From contig CBDATU010000011.1 of assembly GCA_965199865.1 (NCBI GenBank), positions 62,001 to 126,000 of the forward strand: a stretch of DNA of 64,000 bases, in the 5' to 3' direction. The notes beneath the pieces were generated by a model. The model was given only the letters and a program-made list of their open reading frames with translations, was not told the DNA's origin and ran no database searches. Shown here piece by piece: positions 8,906 through 18,357 of the stretch. A program made the position numbers and the translations under genes. How positions within the stretch are numbered: the stretch's first letter is position 1; the number at the start of each line of letters is the position of its first letter. This DNA is from JAPOUP01 sp965199865. GTDB taxonomy: Bacteria; Pseudomonadota; Alphaproteobacteria; Rhodobacterales; Rhodobacteraceae.

Positions 8906-9211
8906 TCCGCGCCGGCTGTGCGGAACGCGGCGCTTCCACTGGTCCGAAACCTCGTGCATCATCCATGAAGGGATGCCCTCTCCGCACGGCGGTACGGAGA
9001 GGGATGCGGGGCAACCGCCCCGCGAAGGCGGGTCGGGCCGTGAGGATCCGGGCCGAAGGGCCGTAGAGGAGCCGAACGACATCCACCTTGCACAGCCGCT
9101 ACGACGACGAGAAGTCCATAAATGTCGGTCGAAATCGTCTACGGCAAGGGTTGCCCGAATCCACGAGAAGAACCCGAGGGAACTTCGGACAAATCATCTC
9201 CGGGAGCACCA
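8906..9211. other. No gene recognised
   Basis: The segment between the DnaA-box-like cluster and the membrane-anchored hypothetical has only overlapping short frames in all phases. It may be more IS-associated debris. Nothing supports a gene. Confidence 0.5.
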
Positions 9212-9922
9212 TTAACGGCCCAGTCCCTGATACAGCCAGGATGAGTAAGACTGCTGCTCTTCCGGTTTGAGGTTAGCCCAGTCCTCTTCACTGATTCGGC
9301 CGGGACTAGGATTAGCGTAAGCTATGATACTACGGACATGAGGATAGGCAAACCAATGATCCGCGATGTATCTATTGTCAAGAGAATCACGACAATATGG
9401 ACGCATATGTACCGAAGTTCCGCCACCCTCCTGAAGTGATCTTTCAACCAATTTTTCTTTATCAAAGAAGGTCTTGAACGACTCACCGCGACGAAGACGG
9501 TGAGGTAACGACATTGTTGACAACGCAGTCCTGCCATCTGCCATCACAGGACGAAAACCAATTACTGCTGTTGGGATTTCGCTCATGCCAGCTCTCTTAC
9601 GCATCCTGCCGAGCTCGAATGCGAATTCCGTGACTTCGACGTCCGTAAACCCGACATTTGTTACGGTGAAACCTTCAAAGATTCTGCTCGTCGAATGACC
9701 GGACTCATCAGTGTGGTTCACCTCATAGCCGGTTGAAGAAATGCATAGCATGGGTTTGTCACGATCTCTCGCCCGCCTTTCCGATTCTTCCAGTAATCGG
9801 GCCTGTTCGCGAATAAACCGGGTCTGTTTGCCAGTGAAAATGGTCTGAAAAACTATGGCTACTGTGACAATGAAGGTTAGAAAGATATTGAGATGCTGAA
9901 AATCAAGGTCGAAATTTTCCAT
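9212..9922 (-). CDS. Membrane-anchored hypothetical protein
   Basis: The protein has 236 residues. One hydrophobic segment near the N-terminus (about residues 12-29, IFLTFIVTVAIVFQTIF) is followed by a charged coiled-coil-like stretch (QTRFIREQARLLEESERRARDRD) and a soluble domain. The soluble part has the VTNVGFTDVEVTEFAFELG pattern seen in single-pass proteins with an immunoglobulin-like or DUF-type C-terminal region. No enzyme motif is visible. It stands alone on the minus strand just before the defence island, so an accessory or defence-related role is possible but unproven. I do not recognise the family. Confidence 0.6.
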   Translation of the reverse strand: MENFDLDFQHLNIFLTFIVTVAIVFQTIFTGKQTRFIREQARLLEESERRARDRDKPMLCISSTGYEVNHTDESGHSTSRIFEGFTVTNVGFTDVEVTEFAFELGRMRKRAGMSEIPTAVIGFRPVMADGRTALSTMSLPHRLRRGESFKTFFDKEKLVERSLQEGGGTSVHMRPYCRDSLDNRYIADHWFAYPHVRSIIAYANPSPGRISEEDWANLKPEEQQSYSSWLYQGLGR

Positions 9923-10314
9923 AGATTGACTCCATAGTTCATGAAAAGCAGATAGGCACCATACAGGAGATGTTCACGCTGGTTTCCTCGTCGCGACTGG
10001 CATCATCACTTACTGGTTTGCCAACCGAAACCCGGAAAAGGACCAGACGATATCATCCCGAAATATCGGCTTGGTCAACCTCATTCGGTGGGTGGCGGTA
10101 AGTGGAGCTGGCCGCCCTGTGATAGCCCTAACAGCATGATCGCTGCCGGTTGATTGAATAACGGTTTATATTCATATTGCCAGTCCCATCCATCTCCACT
10201 AGCCCGGACATCCCATCAAGGAGGTCCGGGCCAAGGGGTCCGTTGGTCCGGTTGGTGAGTCAATCAAAAAAACTAGACGCATGTATTCATACGACATATG
10301 AACAAGGATGCAGG
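9923..10314. other. Intergenic region upstream of the defence island
   Basis: This 392-base stretch separates two divergently oriented genes. It contains one reasonable promoter for the WYL gene (10150-10178) and no gene. Confidence 0.5.
10150..10178 (+). promoter_or_regulatory. Possible sigma-70-type promoter of the WYL gene
   Basis: TTGATT (10150-10155) and CATATT (10173-10178) are separated by 17 bases, 137 bases before the GTG start of the WYL-domain gene. Seen by eye only. Confidence 0.3.
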
Positions 10315-11165
10315 GTGACTCGTAAGAAAGACAGGCAGCTGAACTGGGGCGTCAAGCGTCGATATGAATTCATCGAGTTTCGCATGTTTTGGCAGGGGCG
10401 GATAAACCGAGGGGACTTGATGGAAGCGTTCGGGGATTCAACGCAGCAGGCATCGCTGGACCTGAACGCCTATTTCGAGCAGGCGAAGCGCAACCTCGTC
10501 TATGACAGGAGACTGTGCACCTATCTGCGCGGCAAGCACTTCAAGACAAAGTACCTCAAGCCAGACGCCGAGGATTACTTTGCGCGGCTGCGGGCCGTCG
10601 ATCAGGGGCTGGTGAGCGCACGGAAGAGCTGGATCGGCTTCTTCCCGAGTTTCGGCGCCGCGCCAACGCCAGCCCGCGGTGTCGCGCCAGAAACGCTGCG
10701 CGAAGTCATGGCGGCGATCCGTGAGCCCGCTGCCCTGCATGTGACCTACCAGTCGATGTCGCGTCCTGAGCCCAATGCGCGTTGGATCGAGCCGCATGCC
10801 TTGGCCTTTGATGGGTTCCGTTGACATGCCCGTGCGTACTGTCAGAACGACCAGGTCTTCAAGGACTTCTTGCTCTCCCGGGTCGTCGAAATCGGCGAGT
10901 GGGGGGCTTTCACCTCCGGGCCGGCGCAGATGAAGCCTGGCGCACAGAGGTGGTGCTCGAGATCGGTCCGCATCCTGACCTGCCCGACAGCCAGCGCCGT
11001 GCGATTAAGATGGATTACGGCATTGAAGACGGCAGAGCGTGGATTTCGATCCGTCGCGTACTGCTCTTCCACGCGCTCAAGCGCCTGGGGCTGGATACTG
11101 ATCCGGCGGTACGGCGACCACATGATCAGCAGATCATTCCATTGAATGATAAATTACCAGGGTAA
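10315..11165 (+). pseudogene. WYL-domain transcription regulator, broken
   Basis: The first 170 residues are open: an N-terminal wHTH-like part (RRYEFIEFRMFWQGRINRGD, then STQQASLDLNAYFEQ) and the start of a WYL domain (ALHVTYQSMS, WIEPHALAFDGFR). At 10822-10824 a TGA stands where WYL proteins have a tryptophan (GFR-stop-HARAYC). The same frame continues as HARAYCQNDQVFKDFLLSRV. A frameshift at about 10910-10930 then moves the rest (TEVVLEIGPHPDL, QRRAIKMDYG, RRVLLFHALKRLGLD) into another phase. Such WYL proteins commonly lead BREX and other defence operons as repressors. This copy has two lesions and is probably inactive, which may deregulate the genes behind it. Confidence 0.85.
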
Positions 11166-11260
11166 CTGTTATGAAATTTTGCTTCTGGTGCAGATATTTC
11201 TGCTCGAAAGACCCACATTTTCGTAGTCGATAAGAGGCGTAAGGAGCCAGAGGGTGTGAA

Positions 11261-14200
11261 ATGAAGTCGGAAGTCAATGCAAAGAATGATTCGTCCATCT
11301 ATGACTGTTGCACGCCTCGTGCCGACATCATCAAAGGGACCTTCAACCCGGAACTGTTCACCGCGAGCCTGAACCAGGTTATGGACAGCTACGCGGGACA
11401 GGAGGTCGCCGAAACCCCATATACTGACGCCAGCGTCTTCTTCGGAGAGGCGACATATCCGACTAGCGGGATGCGTGACCTGTTGACGACCGTGCTCCTG
11501 CGGGTGTCAGGGGATACGACCGCCAGCGCGATTACGCGCCTTGAAACCGGATTCGGGGGTGGGAAAACACACTCCCTGATCGGGCTGGTCCACTGCGCTC
11601 GGCGCGGTACTGATATCAGGGATCTGGTTGATCCCCTTTTCCCGGATCTGCCACTTCCCGTGCCGGGTGCAGTGGATGTCGTGGCGGTCGCGGGCGACGT
11701 TCTCTCCGTGAACAGGCCGTCAGGCGCAGCCCTCGTCCCCCATACGCTATGGGGTGAGCTTGCGATGCAGGTAGGTGGCGAAGCACTCTACCGCGAACTG
11801 GAGGGAGACGTCACGTCAGTCGCAGCGCCGGGGAAGGACTTCTTCAAGCGGGTTCTCGACCGGCGCAAGGTGGTCATCCTGATCGACGAGCTGGCGCAGT
11901 ATGTCGCCCGGTTCGAGGCGGCGCATCCGGGGAAAGGGGCGACTCAGGTTGCGGCCTTCCTTATGTCCCTGTCAACTTTCGCCCGATCCGCATCCGGAAT
12001 CGCGGTCGTGATTTCCCTCGCGAGCTCATCGGACGCTTTTGCCCGACAAAGTGAAAGCCTTGGCTCCGAACTGACCCGGATCACTGGATCCGAGGTGGCC
12101 CCCGAGGAGGCCGAGAAGCGGGCCGCACTCGCGATAGGAGAAACCGAGAGCATCGTTGCTCGGGATGCGCTACATATCAGACCCGTTCCGCAGAACGAGC
12201 TCGCCCGCGTCCTTGCCAGGCGCCTCTTTGCGCGTATCGACCCGGATGCAGCGAAGATGGTCGCCCAGACCTACGCAGCCCTGTACGCGAGATCTCCGGT
12301 GGACCTGCCCTCGGAGGCGAAGCAGAGCGACTATGTGGATGAACTACGAAGAAGCTACCCTTTCCATCCCACGTTCCTGCGCTTCCTCAACGAGAAATTG
12401 GCCTCGATAGAGACTTTCCAGGGAACCCGGGGCGTCTTGCGCGTGATGACGCTGGCGATCCGGCTTCTTTGGAAGAAGCGCCCGTACGCCCCGATGATCC
12501 ATGTCGGACACCTCGATTTCTCTGATGGGCTGATGACGGATGAGATCGTGGGGAGCCGTTTGAAGGCCGGGGATATGCAAATCGTCCTGAACACGGACAT
12601 CGGCGGGCCCCAATCCGATAGGCTTGCGTCGAACCGGAGCCGGGCGCAGATGCGCGACACGACCAACCCGCTCCCATCTAGAGTTCCGTACCACGAAATG
12701 ACATGGCGGGTTGTTCTGGTGAACAGTTTGGTCGGTCGGGCCGGTGGGATGTCCAGTAACCTGTTCGGGATCAACGAGGCAGACGCTTTCTTGTCGGTGC
12801 TGATGCCGGACCTTCCAGCGCCCGCCGTGAAAACCGCTCTAGAGGGGATCCAGAAGCACGCCTATTACCTGCGCGAGGATGGGGGGAAGTTCTTCGCGAA
12901 TACGGACCCGACTATTAACCGGGCCCTCAGCGACATTCGTGGGGGGGTGAAAAGGGATGACGCGCTGCGTCTCATCCTGGAGGCATCCCGAAAAGTGATC
13001 ACGAACCAGAACGGGATCTTCGAGGTCCGGGAGGACGTTACCGTCCCCCAGGATATGATGGAGTCGCCCCGTCGGCCCTCGATCGGGATAATTCGGGTCG
13101 ACGCATCCAGGATCATCATTGATGATTTCATCCATACAGTCGGGAACGGGCAGCCCCGGATTTCACAGAACCATGTCGCGCTCTTGATCCCGAACACGGT
13201 AGCCACGGACCGGGACAGTGACGGGATGTTCGCGGACCAGAAGGCAGAACAGAACCTCGGCCCTCTCATCGAGCTGGCCCGTGACGTGCGTGCGATTGAG
13301 AAGCTTGCTGAGAACCCGGGTGCGTACGGGCTGACGCTCAGGCAGCTTGATGACGACTTCCAGGGCCGCCGTGCCCGTTCCAGGAACGACCTGAACGTGG
13401 CGGTCAGTAAGAGCTATACCCGTCTCGTCTATCCGGGATCTGACGGGGTCGCGGTCCGGGAAATCCGGGTGGCTGGCGGAGAAGGGGGAGCCCCTGTCGC
13501 GGAACAGGTCAAGGATATCCTGCGCCGGGATGGGGAGTTGATCGAAGCCGATCGCGCCGCCACCAGGGAAATCGTGCGCGGGCTGTCGCAGCTTTTCTTC
13601 GCTCTGCGAGGGGACACACCTACGGTCGGTCAGATTCGCGACGCGTTCGCACAGCAGCGGCGATGGCCTGTTCTGGAAAATCCTGCCGTCCTCAGCCGTG
13701 TCATCTCCGCCGGAGTGGAACGGGGGGTCTGGTGTCTTTTCCGGTTCACCGAGGCCAGGAGTGATCGACCCGATGACATCCATGATGCGCAGAACCCGGT
13801 TCCGCTGAACGCGGATGTCTTTACGGACGGATGGTCCATCATTCAGGTGCCTAAAGCGCGCGCCCGCGGCTGGATCAAGGGTGAGAAGCCCTCAGAAGAC
13901 AGGATCCGCGAATGGGCTGCTGAGGTTGTGAAACAGGCTGCGGAAACCCGTGTGTCGGACATCGTTACGAAGGTGAGGGAGAGGTCCGAGGCCGTGACGG
14001 AATGGGATGTTCTGGATGCCATCCGGAAAGTGATCGCGCAGGACAGATACCTTGTCCATGGTGGGGAGCCAGAGCAGCAGGCGAAGCCGGATGATCTTCG
14101 TGAGGGGGTCGAGGCGACCATACGACCACCGCGGCTTGATGACGTGCTGATCGCGCGCGCTGAAACCGCGAGGCGGGGGTGGCTTGCCAGCACTCCGGAA

Positions 14201-14518
14201 AGCCTCCTGATCGAGGAAGAGGGGAATACCCATCAGGTCCTGCTGCCTCTGGTGAAGCGGCTCGGCCGTATCGCATCCACCGGTGCAACGTCCACAGTCG
14301 ACGACCTGCGTATCCAGGCCCTGAAGGTTCCAGGGGGCGCCGCGATCGACCTCAAGATCTCGGGGGCGACCCCGGAGAGCCTGCAGGTCCTTGATGAGCT
14401 GTTCGAGACCCTGATGACGGTTGGGCGGGTTGATGGGGACACCTTTGCCTCGATCGAGATCGAACATCCTGATGGGGAGTGCGCCCTTGTGGCGGAACTC
14501 AGGAAGGGCGCTGAATGA
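11261..14518 (+). CDS. DUF499-domain ATPase (BrxC/PglY-like), anti-phage associated
   Basis: The protein has 1085 residues. Walker A is GFGGGKTH at 97-104 and Walker B VVILIDE at 204-210, followed by a sensor-like stretch (VVISLASSSDAF). This is the P-loop arrangement of DUF499 proteins, which are related to the large BREX ATPase BrxC/PglY. The C-terminal two thirds are mostly helical with no motif I can name. The start at 11261 lies after GGAGCCAGAGGGTG. Its stop overlaps the next gene (ATGA), so the two are coupled. In known systems the DUF499 ATPase works with an adenine methyltransferase and a helicase to block phage DNA; the same partners follow here. Confidence 0.88.
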   Translation: MKSEVNAKNDSSIYDCCTPRADIIKGTFNPELFTASLNQVMDSYAGQEVAETPYTDASVFFGEATYPTSGMRDLLTTVLLRVSGDTTASAITRLETGFGGGKTHSLIGLVHCARRGTDIRDLVDPLFPDLPLPVPGAVDVVAVAGDVLSVNRPSGAALVPHTLWGELAMQVGGEALYRELEGDVTSVAAPGKDFFKRVLDRRKVVILIDELAQYVARFEAAHPGKGATQVAAFLMSLSTFARSASGIAVVISLASSSDAFARQSESLGSELTRITGSEVAPEEAEKRAALAIGETESIVARDALHIRPVPQNELARVLARRLFARIDPDAAKMVAQTYAALYARSPVDLPSEAKQSDYVDELRRSYPFHPTFLRFLNEKLASIETFQGTRGVLRVMTLAIRLLWKKRPYAPMIHVGHLDFSDGLMTDEIVGSRLKAGDMQIVLNTDIGGPQSDRLASNRSRAQMRDTTNPLPSRVPYHEMTWRVVLVNSLVGRAGGMSSNLFGINEADAFLSVLMPDLPAPAVKTALEGIQKHAYYLREDGGKFFANTDPTINRALSDIRGGVKRDDALRLILEASRKVITNQNGIFEVREDVTVPQDMMESPRRPSIGIIRVDASRIIIDDFIHTVGNGQPRISQNHVALLIPNTVATDRDSDGMFADQKAEQNLGPLIELARDVRAIEKLAENPGAYGLTLRQLDDDFQGRRARSRNDLNVAVSKSYTRLVYPGSDGVAVREIRVAGGEGGAPVAEQVKDILRRDGELIEADRAATREIVRGLSQLFFALRGDTPTVGQIRDAFAQQRRWPVLENPAVLSRVISAGVERGVWCLFRFTEARSDRPDDIHDAQNPVPLNADVFTDGWSIIQVPKARARGWIKGEKPSEDRIREWAAEVVKQAAETRVSDIVTKVRERSEAVTEWDVLDAIRKVIAQDRYLVHGGEPEQQAKPDDLREGVEATIRPPRLDDVLIARAETARRGWLASTPESLLIEEEGNTHQVLLPLVKRLGRIASTGATSTVDDLRIQALKVPGGAAIDLKISGATPESLQVLDELFETLMTVGRVDGDTFASIEIEHPDGECALVAELRKGAE

Positions 14519-15114
14519 CCGCCAGGAAGGGGCGACCGCACCGACACGCGGAACTCTACAGGACGCTGCATGAAGGGGCCCTCTCCGCGGCACCTTTCGC
14601 GCTGCGGATCACATATCATAAAGACGTTCCGCCGCCGGTCCTTGTGATTAAGGAGCGCCGGGCTCGTGAAGGTGATGAAAGGGATACCCGGACCGGTCAC
14701 CTCCAGGATCGGGGGCGCCTGCACGGGGATGGCCTGCGTCGTCTCCTTCCGGCTGTGCGCTCGATCGCGTCCCGGGCTCGGAACGGGCATGACGTTCCGC
14801 TCGAGGTCGACGCTTTCCTGTCGGAGGAGGGTATGAAGGCTCAACGGACGCTCGTCCTGGATGAGGAAGCCGGGGCGAAGCTCGGGATCATCTTCAAGCT
14901 CCAGGAGCGCCTGACAGATCTGGACCGGGCGGAGCTTCTCGCGCTGCGGGTCGCCAAGTTCTCGCGGGAAGAGGCGGGCTACTGGTTCTCCCGGATGACC
15001 CATTACGGCCCGGTCGCCAACAGGTGGGCCGTGTCCGGTTTGCGCATGATGCTCTGCGGTCAGGGAAAAGGGCAGGAAGATCAGGTTGAAGCGATGCTCG
15101 GGAAACTCCGATAG
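14515..15114 (+). CDS. Small partner protein of the DUF499/DUF1156 system
   Basis: The protein has 199 residues and overlaps the DUF499 gene by four bases. The N-terminal half looks beta-rich (FALRITYHKDVPPPVLVIKERR); the C-terminal half is helical with REEAGYWFSRMTHYG and ANRWAVSGLRMMLCG. The position between DUF499 and DUF1156 genes is that of the small DUF3780-type or DUF7680-type proteins of such clusters. The EEAGYWFS region fits that kind of family, but I cannot assign it to one with certainty. It is presumably a structural subunit or adaptor of the complex. There is no catalytic motif. Confidence 0.65.
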   Translation: MTARKGRPHRHAELYRTLHEGALSAAPFALRITYHKDVPPPVLVIKERRAREGDERDTRTGHLQDRGRLHGDGLRRLLPAVRSIASRARNGHDVPLEVDAFLSEEGMKAQRTLVLDEEAGAKLGIIFKLQERLTDLDRAELLALRVAKFSREEAGYWFSRMTHYGPVANRWAVSGLRMMLCGQGKGQEDQVEAMLGKLR

Positions 15115-15141
15115 CGACTATAGGGAAGGAGACATTCGAGC

Positions 15142-18100
15142 ATGAAAGACATTTCGCACGAACTGCGACTCTTGGAGAGCGGGTTCCCCTGTCATCAGGT
15201 GGGAGCCCAAACCGTTCGTGAAACAGCATCCGGAAATCCACAGACACATCGTCTTCATGTCTGGTGGGCTCGTAGACCGCTAACGGTTTCGAGGGCAGCG
15301 GTACAAGCTTCGCTGCTGAACTCATCGGCTGATCCCGATGCATTCATTCGTGATCTCGGGATTGCAAAGAAAGTCGCAATTCTTGACGACATGGAATGGA
15401 CCCTCGTCGACAAGCCTCTCGCCCATGTTCGCGTTACTTCCTTGGAAGAGATCCTGCCGCTCGACGGTAGAGGAGTGAAACTCTTCGAAGCCTAGATCGA
15501 GCGGCGCGCGAAGAACCGGGAGATCATCAAACGCCTCATTGCCTATGATCCCGCTTTCTCCCGTGATCCGGTCGTGTCACGTTGGGAGCAGGATTCCGCG
15601 CCGTTTCCGCATCCGCTTCCCGGGGAAGGCGCGCAACTTCGCGTCGAGGACCGTGCGGCTGACCCCGCACACGCGAACGACCGGGTCGCTTTCGCAAAGC
15701 TGGATCGGGTGAAACAGGCGCTCGGGGAAACTATCCGGTGGGACCCGGAGGACCTGTACGCCTATGGTCGCGCCTACGCGAACTCGCCGGAATACCGACC
15801 AACGGGGCTGACGGTTCTTGATGCGACCTCCGGGGGCGGGAGCATCCCGTTCGAGGCGCTGCGCCTTGGCCATACCGTGATTGCCAATGAGCTGAACCCG
15901 GTCGCAACGACGATTCTCCACGCGACCCTCGATTACCCGGCCCGGTTCGGACCGGATCTTCTGGAAGATATCCAGCGGTGGGGCGACCGGCTCGTTTCCG
16001 AGGTGGAAGAGGAGATGCTCGACGTCACCCCGCGGTCGCCGCTACCTGATACCGAGCGTCAGAAGTTCGAGCGGGTTGTCCGTGGGAACGAAGAGTTGAT
16101 GGATCTCTACGGCGGCCCTGAGCACGACCAGAACGGCATCCTCTATTGCAGGATGGTGCATTGTCCATCCTGTGGCGGCGAGGCACCGCTATTGAACAGT
16201 CTCTGGCTCTCAAAGGCGGCGGGTGATCAATGGGGTGTGCGTATCGTGCCAAAGGCGGACAAATCTGTTATCTTCGATGTCTATGAGGTAAGGACAGGAA
16301 AAGGCCCGAACGATGAGAACCCCAACGACGCGACAGTCACACGCGGTGTGGGTCAATGCGTTCATTGTCGACAGGCAATTGATGGGAATGAGATTAAGGC
16401 ACAGGCGCGTGGTGAAAGCCGACATGGCCGATGGTGGGATCGCGTGTACGCAGTCCATGGTGTGCGGTTCCAACCGAAAATGGATGATCGGGGAAAACCG
16501 CAAAGGTATTCGTCAGGAGGACGCGCGGGAGAGATCAGGACCGAAAAGGTTAAGTTCTTCCGGGCCCCAACCAGGCAGGATGAAAGGGCAATAGCGGAGG
16601 CCAAACACCGTCTCAAGGCAAACTGGGATCGCTGGGAGCGTGACGACCTAATCCCGACTGAGATGATTCCAAAGGGTTCAAAGACAAGTGAACCACTGCG
16701 TTATGGGATGAAAGTTTGGAAGGACCTTTTCGCTCCGAGACAGCTCTTGGGGCATCTCACACTGATGGAGCGGTTCCGTGCAATGCAGCCAGAAATCAGA
16801 TCGTCGCTTGGCACCGAACGTGGCAATGCCGTGATCACCTACCTTCAATTCATTGTGGATAAGTTTGTCGACTACAACAGTCGACAGACTAGGTGGCATT
16901 TCTCACGCGGACTGATTGTTGGAACCTTCGGGCGGCACGATTTTTCATTGAAATGGACATTCGGCGAGATGCCGTATGCCGGACCAGCCAGCGGTCTACG
17001 TTGGGCATTATCGCAGGTCACACATGCCTATAGAGGTATCTCGGAGCTTGCTCTATCCGTTCACCGTGCTCAGGGTGAAAACCTTCCACTGAGGATCTTG
17101 AAAGGGTCTGCGGGCAACATGTCCCAAGTTGCAGCCGGGACCGTTGAGCTCGTCTGTTTTGACCCGCCCTATTACGATAACGTTCAATACGGGGAACTGT
17201 CTGACTATTACTATGTCTGGCAGAAACGGGGGTTGCGTGACGTCTTCCCCGGGTTGTTCTCAAGGCGCCATGTGAACAAGATGGACGAGGCGGTCGCGAA
17301 CCCCTCACGGGACGGGTCGTCGTCGAACGCGAAGGCCGCCTACGAACGGATCATGGCTGAGATATTCACGGAATGTCGTCGGGTTCTGAATGATGACGGC
17401 GTCATGACGCTCATGTTCACCCACAAGAAGCAGGAGGCGTGGGAAACCCTGACCCGGTCCCTGATCGAGTCGGGTTGGGTCATCAGCGCCTGCATGCCGG
17501 TGGAATCCGAGTCCGGTTATTCGACGCATCAGATGAACATGGCCTCCGCTGCCTCTACCATCTTCATCACCTGCCGCAAACGATTCGACGAGGACGCGGA
17601 ACCGGCCGCGTGGCGGGGGATCGGCGGGACGGGCGTTGAGGTCCGCATTCTCGGCGCGGTGCGGGACGGGCTTGCCGAGTTCGACCGGCTGAACCTGAGC
17701 ACCGTGGACGAGATGATCGCGAGCTTCGGTCGAGCGCTCCAGGTCCTGTCGGAGCGCTGGCCGGTGTATGACGGGGACGAAGTGGTCTCTCCGGTTCAGG
17801 CGATGACCGCCGCCAGTGCCGTCGTGGCGGCGCACCAGATCACCCGGATTACTGAGGGGCGCCTCTCGGTCGAGGATCTGGACACGGAAACCGGGGTCGC
17901 GCTGACCGTTCTTGGTGCCTTCGGTACGGCTGAGTTCGCTTTCGATGACGCGCGGAACCTGGCGAACGCCCTGAACGTCGCGGTCGAAGGGAAGAACGGG
18001 AACTACACCGTGTCTGACCGGAAGGTCGGTCTTGCGACCCAGCAGGCAGGGGCGACCTATGCCGCCCCGCTGGTGAAGTCCGGCTCCAGGGTGCGGCTCG

Positions 18101-18357
18101 CGGCTCCGGAGGAGCGGCCCCCGGCGCGTCTGGAGAAGCCCCAGACTGCATGGGATCGTCTCCACGGCCTGATCGCCGCCTATCGCGAAGGCGAGGATGT
18201 CCTGGCGCGGGCGTATTTCGAGAAGCATTGTCTGGATCAGGCACAGCTGCTGATGGATCTACTTGAGGTCTATCGGGCTGAGATCGCAGATGAGCCGCTC
18301 CAGAAGGAGGTCGACTGGGTTCGTTTCGCGCTGGAGAGCCTCGGGGGCGGGCAGTGA
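15142..18357 (+). pseudogene. DUF1156 adenine-specific DNA methyltransferase (PglXI-like), with in-frame TAG
   Basis: Read through one TAG at 15493-15495 (codon 118), the frame is open for 1071 residues. The N-terminal DUF1156 part has RLHVWWARRPLTVSRAAVQASLL. Motif I is DATSGGGSIPFEAL near residue 227, and motif IV is DPPYYDN at 674-680 (bases 17161-17181), typical of N6-adenine methylation. Two CxxC pairs (CPSCGG, CVHC) at about 340 and 410 suggest zinc ribbons. The remainder could restart at GTG 15574 (927 residues), losing the DUF1156 region. All catalytic motifs lie after the stop. Methylation would mark self DNA for the system. Its stop overlaps the helicase start (GTGA). Confidence 0.88.

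Noticed and set aside
10822..15495. Recoded stops (TGA as Trp, TAG read-through) in the defence island
   Set aside because: Neighbouring genes use TGA and TAG as ordinary stops and TGG for tryptophan, and the WYL gene also has a frameshift, so simple decay or sequencing error is more likely.
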